From NCBI RefSeq assembly GCF_964204645.1, contig NC_134031.1:14593307-14657306 (forward strand): DNA of 64,000 nucleotides. Reading direction: 5' to 3'. Shown here piece after piece: positions 55,901 to 64,000 of the stretch. Source of the stretch: Tubulanus polymorphus. Taxonomy: Eukaryota > Nemertea > Palaeonemertea > Tubulaniformes > Tubulanidae. Under the pieces are notes generated by a model, which was not told where the DNA came from, did not search any database, and worked only from the letters and a program-made list of their open reading frames with translations. A program made the position numbers and the translations under genes. Positions within the stretch are counted from its first letter, which is position 1; every line of letters starts with the position of its first letter.

Positions 55901-58089
55901 AGCTTACACTAGTCTTATATCTTAGCTTTGGACCGGGCAGTTTCATCTGCGTAGTAATGGCAGTTTGGTTAACATTGTCTCTCTCTCCTCTTAGCCGACA
56001 ATCTGACGAAGAGATCTCTATTCAGGGTCAAGATCGGTCCTGGGAAGTCCCCGAATTATCATTGATCGTTCGCTTCATTATTTCAACATAAAGGTGCAAG
56101 AAATTCGATAAAACGAATTCGAAAATCATTGAATTCATTTAGTTGAACAATAAAATTAGTTCATGAATTATTATTTATGGGCGCGCACGCGGCATTAAAT
56201 TATCTTGAAATCCCTGCGAACCCTGGGTCCTGTTACGCAATATTAAGACTGGTTGATAGATTGGCTGAAGAACTAAGGTTGGTTTTAAACTGGTCTTGAA
56301 TTCATATGCAACACCGGGCCCTTTTGAATCCTAAGACTGGTTTTAAGCTGATAGATTGGCCGAAGAACTAAGATTGTTTTTAGACTGGTCTTGAATTCAT
56401 ATGCAAATATATAATATTTGATGAAGTAATTTCGATAAATATTCAATTCTTTGATGTTGTTCATTAAAGGATCATGAAGATTTTGGACGACTTTTTGATG
56501 TCGGATTAGCAGATCTTAACGTTACTAGCGGTAGGGCACATTTCAATACTACATGTATATCTAAAAAAAAACCCAAAATTTAATCTTGTTCAATCTAATT
56601 ACTTCATTATTACCACAATACTATCTTGTCGAATAATAGTATTTACTATGATCAAATTCAAGGAATTATTCATGTTTTAAAAATTTGATCTATATTACAA
56701 ATAAGGAATGAATAATTATTTCAAGGACAAGGTAAAATAGTACATGTTCTATCTAGGAAATAAACTGTATGGATGTATTTGAATTACATCAATTCGTATG
56801 TAACTCTTTAATGGCAGAATAAATAAAACTGGAATAGTTGAATAACAAATATCTGTTCCACGCGTGTGAAGTACAATCTGGTCGAATTGATGACGTCAGG
56901 ATTTTCACACGAAGTGGGTCCCTTCCGGTACCAGTTGCAATTCAAACGCATTCATTTGTCTCGTGCTAAAATTTGGCTCGGGTCTGGTCCGACGTTTTTG
57001 ATCGGGCCAAATGTGGCCCGGGCCAAACTGGCTCAAACTTGAACCCAGCATAAAACGGGTTGTAGATGAACCACTAGAGCCAAGATTAAAGCCGTTATAA
57101 AAAAACCCATCTTTGTAGTCATAATAGCCAGGTCCAAATTTGACAAAAACACGTCATTCAATTTCTTCATCGCTCCACAGTCTTGGTATCTTAAATCGAC
57201 TGAAACAATATGTTTTTGAAACTAAACCTTGAGAATTTGAAACACGAAGCAACTAACAATGATTAAGCAAATAATCTTAGTTCAATTTTTTCGTAAAACT
57301 GAATGATATTTCACCGATGTCTGTTCTGTTTAGGTAAGGTAAATGTAACGGATGGGATAACAGTTGAAGATCTATTGGATGGTGTTGATCTGGCCCGGTA
57401 TTACAGATACGAGGGTAGTTTAACGACTCCACCCTGTTCTGAGATGGTCGCTTGGACCGTATTGAGAGATACAGTGTCTATATCTAGAGCACAGGTATGG
57501 AGCAATATACAATAATAACAAAATCTATTCTATGGTCTATATGTTATTGTCTGTAACACTGGTTTTTGGGGGACATTTCGCTGAAATCTAGGAGGGACAT
57601 ATATACCTCAAATAAGTCAGAATAAGACCAGTGAAATTGCGCAGTCTGAATGCACCATCATCCACTTCACACCAGGATTGCCAGGATGAAGTAATTTTCC
57701 TCTTATTAAGCTTATAATAGTAAAAGAAGACTTTTTGGTAGCCCTTCAATACGCGGTATAAAAAAAGAGTGAAAAACGATGGTTTATTCAGACTGCACGG
57801 TTTCACTGGTCGCGTTGAGACCAATTTGAGGTATGTACTGAAATGTTGAGTGAAATATCCCCCAAAGCAGGGTTACAGAAATAAGATATATGGCTTAAGT
57901 GACAAAATCGCTGATGCAAATCAATTATATTTTTTAATCTGTTTTTTTCTTTTGTAAATTCAGTTGGAGCAATTGAGGTCGTTACCACTGATCGGAACCG
58001 TTGGAAACCATCGTAAACCGACCGAACCGACACCCGACCACAATCTGAAAGTCTCATGCGGCGGTGAAGAAGACGATCGAAAAAAATGA
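52947..58089 (+). CDS. Secreted alpha-class carbonic anhydrase (8 exons)
   Basis: Exons: 52947-52995, 53695-53724, 54366-54524, 55016-55173, 55594-55686, 56470-56530, 57334-57494 and 57964-58089, in phase, giving 278 aa. Residues 1-17 are a hydrophobic signal peptide, so the product should be secreted or luminal. All key alpha-CA positions are present: RQSPI; NTGHS (proton-shuttle His, about residue 78); FHFHW (zinc His 108 and 110); GSEH (gate-keeping Glu); AEMH (third zinc His, about 134); and [10 protein letters not shown] (the Thr-Thr pair). An active CO2 hydratase is therefore expected; in animals such enzymes serve pH control and biomineralisation. There is no C-terminal membrane segment; the tail is charged and ends DDRKK. 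A second, related gene starts 1.2 kb downstream. Confidence 0.94.
53160..53380. mobile_element. Inverted-repeat element in carbonic anhydrase intron 1
   Basis: Left arm GAGATTCCCACATACTGAT, then AGATGAAATCCGGAA; right arm TTCGGATTCCATCTCTCTTG, then CAATGTGGGATTCTC. The interior, on the minus strand, has TTTCTGAAGATGACTACTAG then AGTCGAAACG, a motif also seen on plus at 11511-11544. Confidence 0.65.
55215..55320. mobile_element. Hairpin MITE, TATAGACTGGTATTACC family
   Basis: CAGGGGCCGGTATTACAGAC with CCGGTATAACCTTTAACCCG on the left; GGGTTAAAGGTAATGCCGGT then CTATAAA on the right. Located in carbonic anhydrase intron 4. Confidence 0.8.
55443..55547. mobile_element. Hairpin MITE, TATAGACTGGTATTACC family, second copy in the same intron
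   Basis: CTGGGCAGTTTTAGACACTG and GACCCGGGGCTAACTCC on the left; GGAGTTAGCCCCAGGGTTAA and TAAAGCCGGGCCCTG on the right. Only 122 bp from the previous copy. Confidence 0.8.
56225..56405 (+). repeat. Partial hairpin-MITE internal repeats
   Basis: Two direct copies of about 100 bp: TAAGACTGGTTTTAAGCTGA, ATTGGCCGAAGAACTAAG and ACTGGTCTTGAATTCATATG. They belong to the family amplified at 18413-19118. Located in carbonic anhydrase intron 5. Confidence 0.65.
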
Positions 58090-59304
58090 ATCAATCAAAA
58101 AATACGTTTTCTGTAAAAATGAAAAAAAAAATAATTTATCATTGGAGAAATAATTTTGGAAGGTTTTACTGGAAATATAACAAATTGAATGTGGCAGCAA
58201 TATGAATCTGTTGTTTTTGAGATGATTTATTTCGATCTTGTGAATTCTTTTGAGCAAGTTTTGATAACAAGGATCAACTGTTTTGTATTTGTTTGAACCA
58301 GAAATATTTGAGTTTTTATAATGACGAGCATTTTGATTGTATACTCGTCGTCAAATTTCCCCATGTCCCACTTCCACAGTTCCAGGTTAAACTATAGTTT
58401 AAAGTTACACTTAGAACATTAAGAATTCAAACATTTTCAAATGGAACCGTGGAACTGGGATTCGAACTGTGGAACTGGGATTAGGACAGTGGAACTGGGA
58501 TCAGAACTGGTGAACTGGGATCAGCAGAATTTTATCAACTATATATGATGGATGATTAAGAAAATTCCATAAAGTATCGTATATATGCACCGAGCGAAGA
58601 ATACCCGTCTCGAGGTATATTTGTCACCTGCTGACTGCTTAGTTCCCAGCCGAATCACCAGGTAGCAGCATTCGTGTTATAGATTGGTAATTTGCATATG
58701 TAAAATCATAGAAACTAATAAGTGAAATTGAGTTTCGAAGGAGGTGGTTGCATGGGCAAGAAAGTCCCGAAAACAGTCGACAATTCATTCCAAACGAGTA
58801 ACACATTTCTAAGAGTAATTATCGAGTTTGTGTGGTCTATCATCATGTGATCGGATTACAGAGACACCTGGTGGCCTAGCGAGGTATCTATGAATCGCAG
58901 ATGTTTTCGCAAACTGAAGAAAATTATGTATTATCTTTGTAATGTTTCTTATCAACACATTCCACGACAAACATTCTTTGAAATATGCAAAATATGCAAA
59001 TAGAGAGAGAGACAGAGTTCAGAATAATTTCCCCATTCATCAAATAATTCCATATTTTATTCATAAATTGATTTTCATACGAAAATAAACTCAGACAAAA
59101 TCAATCAAATTCCGGGTCAACCTACAACGACACACTTAATTAACACGTTCTGATCGATATCTTAATTTATGCTAATTCTATGCTAATTTATGCTAGATAT
59201 ATATTTCAAAATAAGATAGATACATGATATATATATATATAATGGTGCGATATTACACGGATCTAACAGATTCTAACGAGAACTTGTTTTGAGGAAACTC
59301 AGTT
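58090..59304. other. Intergenic region between the two carbonic anhydrase genes
   Basis: No gene. Contains a short minisatellite at 58440-58525 and a short AT run near 59225-59242, just upstream of the second gene. The second gene's promoter must lie toward the right end. Confidence 0.55.
58440..58525 (+). repeat. 22-bp minisatellite (ACTGTGGAACTGGGATTCGA)
   Basis: Four copies of GTGGAACTGGGAT separated by CAGAACT-like spacers. The core is shared with the array at 25740-26215. Confidence 0.8.
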
Positions 59305-62300
59305 ATGGCTTCGTTTCTGTGTTTGACTTTACTATGCTTGACTGCCGCTATTAGTGAGTAATATCAATAATACCAATAAACAAATTCTATTGTCATTTCT
59401 ATCAATCTTATTTTCTATTGATAATTAACATACTTTTCAATCTCTATAATAAATATCATTATTATGATCGTATCAAATTCTTTCATATGCACCCATTTTA
59501 TTCCATTTTCATTCATTTTTATTTTAGACGCTCAATGGTACAAACATGACCCAAGTAAGTGCGAATTCGAATACAACCTTGAATTAGAATAACTTATTTA
59601 AGAAAGACTGATTTTCTATTACAATAACGATGATTAGGTGAAATTAACTGCTCGCCTGTCACAATATGAATATCTACAGGATTAGGATTAGGATTTTATT
59701 TACACTCCAACCATTTCGATGGTACGTGGAGGGAGACTTATACAAAGTATACAATGTTTACAATTAACAGATAATATAAACTTGTCTTGATAAAATATCA
59801 CAAAGTTATTAGAAATATACACATACACTATTTACAACATGCTAATTATTGGAGGGATCTTTATACATCTAAGCCTATTGTAATGAATTTTGCAAACTAA
59901 CCGTTAAGTGCTGCCCCCTATATATAACAATCCCAGCGAATTGCTCGCATGCCACTGTAGGAATATCTCGCTGGAAGGTAAGTGCATACAATGTGTGTCG
60001 ATGTTAGGGGACAGCACCTGACTGTTCATCCCCAGCCGCTGACCAGTTGGACGAACACAACTTTTGCGGCAAGGATAATCCCAGCCACCCGTACGCATAC
60101 CAGTCCTGTGACTTAACAGATTTCAAATAATTCAAAATAATGAAAAAGGGTCATAGAATATTGTGGATTATTGCGATAGGTTGATGATCATATCGGATAT
60201 ATACTATATATTTCAACATCCTACGTTCAACATCCTACGTTGCCCGAGTATAGCTGTGACGCGTTGAGTCGTCTGTCTATCCGATCTGTTAATTTCTATC
60301 TCTGCCGAGAACGTTACATGTTTCTCGTGCCATTGGATTGAAGCACCGGAGCACCGGTTGATGCACAGAGCGGAATTCGTGACATTTTATTCTCGTACTA
60401 TCACTGACACTTCGCGGGTGTTATAGGCCGCCTGAGTCAAATCGACCGTGCCTACCTCGGCCCTGGACTCTACCATCTATAGATACCTGGATACTATTTC
60501 GATTATTGGGATATCTATATGTTCGCCAGATATGAATACATCATCAGCCGTCTCGACCACCACGACTATCAGTCCTCTGCGAAGTTGTAAGATAAGAGTC
60601 TCGACTCAATCTCGTATGTTCTACGAAACAATCGTAGGTTTCCCAATACAGTTTATCGGGTTCATTTTGAATGTTATTTGTTATTGTGTATTAAGGATAT
60701 TGCCGTTTAATTCCGGATACTATGTTCTACAAATGGTCGCCATTTCAGACGCTTTATTCCTATTGATATCGATGCCGACGCACAGCATCGGGCTGCTGTG
60801 GGCTTATCTACGTTTCGGGAAGTATTATAAGTATGAGGGTTGGAATCGATTCCTCCCGGAAATCGACCTCGTTCTTTACCCATCGATGAAAACTATGATG
60901 ATAATTAGGAATTGGTTGGTTGTAATGCTCAGTCTTGAGCGTTTGGTCGCCATTTATTTCCCGTTAAAATCTGGACTCTGGCTCACAAAGACATACCTAA
61001 AACGACTTACTATTGCGCTCTACGTCATCATTTTCTGTGGCAACTATCACCAATTTGTTGTCAGAAAATTCTATTCTAGGCCATCGTGTTACTATATCTA
61101 TTTACAGTGGCCCATAAATCATAGATATGCCCATAATTCAATGTTGGGTTTGGTTAAGAGGTTTTCAATGATTATATTCGCATTCATATTACCATTTTTC
61201 GTCCTGGTTGCCATAAATCTTATCATCCTGTTATTCCTGATAAGGTATTTGAAAGGACAACCAAGGACAAGTCAATCACAGACGGTGGATATTAAAGGAA
61301 AGTCCCGGTCTTTAGTGAAAGCAACTAAAACAATCGCTTTAGTTGTCGCGGCTTTCGTCTTATTTGAGACGCCATCTGCCGCCTTGACATTGCGTTACAG
61401 TGTTTACGCGTTTTACGGATTTAACGAAGCGTCGATATCTGGCGAACGTTTGTACGGACTATTGCTGAGTCAAATTGACTCGTTCGTCAATTTCTTCATC
61501 TATTTCATCGTCAACAAAAAATTCCGAACGGTTTTAACGAAGTGTAAATAGTCTGGTATCGTATTGGAATCATGATCCGCTGTATCTACAAACACCAGAA
61601 AAACTGATCGTCTACACTTCACAAGTTTTCAGTACGTCACCTGTCAGACATGTTTGATTGAAAATAAAGTACAAACACCAGACATGAATGAACTATATAA
61701 TGACTAGAGATTTAAAGACTAATGAATATTGAAGAGTTTTCTACTCTATATCCACGTAGCCAAGAAATTAAAGAGGGTTTGTAGATTAGATAGATGTTCT
61801 GAGCAAGTTTCCCCTCGTTTAGTTTTTCGAATGTAACCGCATCTGTGGTTCTGTCACTGGTGTTCATCCTATAATCAAAATACATCAGTGCACCATTTGC
61901 GATTATCAATAATTTTCTAACGCTTCGAGGAGAACATGGCAATTAGGACCCCTACCCCTAAATCTTATGATGCACAGCAAAGCCCGTCATTATTTTCCGT
62001 TCTGGTGACAGAGTCTATATTTCTGTCCTCAACTGTCGGAACACGATTGCGAACAGTAAAAAGTGACCTGCTAGTAGAAAAGATGGCGTGGCGTTTAAAC
62101 ACATCTACAAACCTGGGACCGGTTCCCTAGTCCGGACGTGTCCCTAAATGGTCTTAGATTTTAAGACTGGTCTTAAGTTGTTAGATTGGTTATAAAAAAC
62201 AAAATGAGAATAGACTAGTTTAAAGTTGTGGTATTCGTTATGGAACCAAAATGAGCTTAGATTGGTCTCAAGTTGTAAGATTGGTTATAATACCAAAAAA

Positions 62301-63684
62301 TGAGTTTACACTATTGTAAGATTGGTTATAAAACTAAAATAAGCATATAGACTGGTATGAAGTTATTAGATTTGCTATTGATCATAATTGAGCATAGACG
62401 AGTTTTATGTGGTTAGATCGGTTATAGAACCAAAATGAACTAAGACTTAGATCTTAAGTTGTGAAATTGGTTATAAAACTAAAATAAGCTTAGACTGGTC
62501 TGAAGTTGATTAGATTCAGCTATAGACCTAAAATGAGCATAGACGAGTTTCATGTTGCTAGATTGGTTAAAGAACCAAAATGAGCTCAAGACTTGCCATA
62601 AGTTGTAAGATTGATGGAACCGGCTGGTGCCATATAGACGACTCTCCTTACAGTGTGATGAACTAAAGTGATCAGATAAATAAACCAGAACTTTAGCTAT
62701 TTTGAATGCAGTTAACCGCTGAGCTCTGTAAATAACACTTCGATCTATGAGGTCGCTAAATTCATTCACATTGGTCTCAAAATGTTTGTAGTTACGATTG
62801 TGTTATCATTTTTCAATTTCTTATATTCTGTGAACATCACATAGAAAGTTGCACGATGAAAAAACTTTCCTCAATTGTAAATTCTCTATCTGATAAATCT
62901 TTGGTCAGAGTAAATTAGAAAAATAAGATGTACGTTCATTTATCCTTGTAGAAACCCATTGGCATTACCGACACGATCCAAGTAAGTATGATTGCAAAAG
63001 CTATGAAACGCCGGAATAATATAAGCTTATCTAAGTGTAAATAAACTTAAGGCTTGCCTCGAATCGAGCTGATTACCTCTGATTATCAGGCGCCGCGGAC
63101 TCAGGATCCGGTTCCACAGTTGTGATTTAGAGTTGGCTATGAGTAATGTTCCATTTCCAACGAGTCAACCTTGAGAGTGAAATTCAGGCTCTGAACTCAT
63201 GTGGACCTGGGTCCCTGCTTGCCGCAGCAAAGACAAAATATTCAAAATGTTCCTCTTCATCCGATGACGACCCATAATCCTTTCTCTAACGGTTCACCGT
63301 AATTCACCTCGCGGAGTGAGCCCTTTAGAGAACCGACACGAGGCCGCAGTTTACTGTAGTTTATGCAGGAAAGCTCATTAACAAGTGAAGCTTTTCGTAT
63401 CTGAATAATTCAATTGCAATTTAACCTGTTTTATTTGCATCCGATGTCCCTGAGAATCTTGTGTAAATTTTGAATCTTAAATGTCATTTATGAAAGAAAT
63501 GAATATATGTACATTTTCTCTGCAGAGGGATGGCCTATGGGCGACTGCCAGTCGACAAACCGACAATCACCGGTCAAACTGTCGACTAAATCTGGAATAA
63601 CTTGTAGTGAAAATCTGGGCTGGATAAATATAGACGGTTTTCGTTCTCAGATACGAGTCAATCTGGTCAACAGCGGCAAAACAT
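59305..63684 (+). CDS. Second alpha carbonic anhydrase-like gene, 5' part (continues past the right edge)
   Basis: Exon 1, 59305-59353, encodes a signal peptide (MASFLCLTLLCLTAAI). Two alternative second exons follow: 59528-59554 (QWYKHDP) and 62952-62981 (HWHYRHDP). Exon 3 is 63526-63684, with GWPMGDC and NRQSPVKLS. Lengths and phases copy the complete gene at 52947-58089: exon 1 is 49 nt in both, exon 3 is 159 nt in both, and all junctions are phase 1. At the proton-shuttle position the sequence is NSGKT, so Lys replaces His. The zinc-binding exons lie beyond the window, so activity cannot be judged. An intronless GPCR sits between the two second exons. The 62952 exon could alternatively start a different gene whose first exon was not seen. 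Confidence 0.75.
59680..60125. repeat. Possible retroelement-derived stretch, unclassified
   Basis: Begins ATTAGGATTAGGATTTTATT and shares TTTATTTACACTCC-like and TTTACAATTAACAGA-like wording with other intronic stretches (near 50028-50090). Non-coding; assignment to a LINE or SINE 3' end is only a guess. Confidence 0.3.
60448..61551 (+). CDS. Class A (rhodopsin-like) GPCR 2, intronless, nested in a carbonic anhydrase intron
   Basis: 367 aa in one exon, same strand as the host gene. TM1 has FIGFILNVICYCVL, TM2 MVAISDALFLLISM, TM3 RNWLVVMLSLERLVAIYFP, TM4 LTIALYVIIFCGNY, TM5 FAFILPFFVLVAINLIILLF, TM6 VVAAFVLFETPSAAL and TM7 IDSFVNFFIYFIVNKKF. It shares with GPCR 1 (37745-38782) the ERL motif, the FxxxExP form of TM6, the DSxVNFxxY TM7, the absence of a Cys at the start of TM3 and a Cys just before TM1 (RSCKI). 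An internal Met (MNTSSAV, at 60532) is an alternative start. The Ser/Thr-rich N terminus is probably extracellular. Ligand unknown. Confidence 0.88.
   Translation: MPTSALDSTIYRYLDTISIIGISICSPDMNTSSAVSTTTTISPLRSCKIRVSTQSRMFYETIVGFPIQFIGFILNVICYCVLRILPFNSGYYVLQMVAISDALFLLISMPTHSIGLLWAYLRFGKYYKYEGWNRFLPEIDLVLYPSMKTMMIIRNWLVVMLSLERLVAIYFPLKSGLWLTKTYLKRLTIALYVIIFCGNYHQFVVRKFYSRPSCYYIYLQWPINHRYAHNSMLGLVKRFSMIIFAFILPFFVLVAINLIILLFLIRYLKGQPRTSQSQTVDIKGKSRSLVKATKTIALVVAAFVLFETPSAALTLRYSVYAFYGFNEASISGERLYGLLLSQIDSFVNFFIYFIVNKKFRTVLTKCK
61663..61668 (+). other. Polyadenylation signal of GPCR 2
   Basis: AATAAA 112 bases after the GPCR 2 stop codon, consistent with an independent short transcript inside the host intron. 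Confidence 0.55.
62140..62610 (+). repeat. Hairpin-MITE-derived array, about 60-bp unit
   Basis: Seven to eight copies of TTAAGTTGTTAGATTGGTTA, then TAGAACCAAAATGAGC and TTAGACTGGTC, with the MITE head (GGTCTTAGATTTTAAGACTG) at the left. Same family as 5055-5400 and 18413-19118. Located in the host intron of the second carbonic anhydrase, downstream of GPCR 2. Confidence 0.85.
63085..63220. mobile_element. Hairpin MITE, GGTTCCACAG-type ends
   Basis: GGATCCGGTTCCACAGTTGT then GATTTAGAGTTGGC on the left; AACTCATGTGGACCTGGGTC on the right. Same family as 9014-9135. Located in the intron before exon 3 of the second carbonic anhydrase. Confidence 0.6.
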
Positions 63685-64000
63685 GTACGTTCAATAAAAC
63701 ACCGGCACCGGCACCGCTCCGCAAGTTTGCACGGTTGTGTGTGTTTGATTTAAATCTGGACCCAGTAGTGTTGTACAGTCGTTACTTCAGTCTATATTGG
63801 TAGAAAATTGGTAATAAGTTGGTAGATAAGTTACAGAAATAAGATCGTCTTAGACTGGTCTTAACTCTGAGTCTTGACTGTGGTCTACAGTGTCGTTTTC
63901 GGGTGGATCGAATTTGGATCCATTTCTTTTCCAAATTCAACAAATTAAAGACTTAAAGCAACTTTTGAACTTTCTATGGTACCAATCCTTTGACCCAGCC
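63685..64000. other. Intron at the right window edge
   Basis: Follows the GTACGT donor of exon 3. Includes TAAGATCGTCTTAGACTGGTC, a fragment of the 60-bp MITE family. No exon seen. Confidence 0.6.

Overview
This is nuclear DNA of an invertebrate animal. The genes have short coding exons with GT-AG junctions, the introns and intergenic DNA are AT-rich and crowded with repeats, and there are tRNA-derived SINEs, DNA-transposon derivatives and microsatellites. The gene set fits a lophotrochozoan (mollusc, annelid or brachiopod type) best: a motile-cilium gene, a TTC28-like TPR/CHAT protein, an AMPA/kainate-like or epsilon-like glutamate receptor, secreted carbonic anhydrases and divergent class A GPCRs. 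The species cannot be fixed from sequence alone.

Layout. 1-7.1 kb is gene-poor and full of arrays: a polypurine block, a (CTGG)n block, a palindromic A/T-rich block, and a 139-bp satellite-like array with a dimeric higher order. 7.1-7.4 kb holds one signal-peptide plus VWA exon of a hemicentin-like gene on the minus strand. 10.9-13.75 kb is TRMT112 (minus, 4 exons), head-to-head with CFAP157 (plus, 8 exons, 14.3-21.2 kb). 23.6-36.5 kb is a 13-exon TTC28-like gene (minus) that converges on CFAP157. 37.7-38.8 kb is an intronless GPCR (minus). 41.1-51.9 kb is a 16-exon ionotropic glutamate receptor (minus) with a canonical EF-hand loop between M1 and the pore. It is divergent from an alpha carbonic anhydrase (plus, 8 exons, 52.9-58.1 kb). 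A second carbonic anhydrase-like gene starts at 59.3 kb, runs off the right edge and carries an intronless GPCR nested in its intron.

Exon models were built by hand from splice signals, reading-phase continuity and protein similarity. Each complete model closes in frame: TRMT112 126 aa, CFAP157 556 aa, TTC28-like about 1548 aa, glutamate receptor 905 aa, carbonic anhydrase 278 aa. The genes do not form one pathway. Head-to-head pairs (TRMT112/CFAP157 and glutamate receptor/carbonic anhydrase) may share promoters.

The most notable observations are: the EF-hand loop in the cytoplasmic M1-M2 linker of the glutamate receptor, with ligand-site changes suggesting a non-glutamate ligand; a CHAT domain lacking both catalytic positions; a SINE whose ATT tail abuts a splice donor; a nested GPCR between two duplicated micro-exons of a carbonic anhydrase; a 581-bp fold-back element; and a set of hairpin MITE families that share GGGCC-type ends, one of which repeatedly expands into an internal tandem array.
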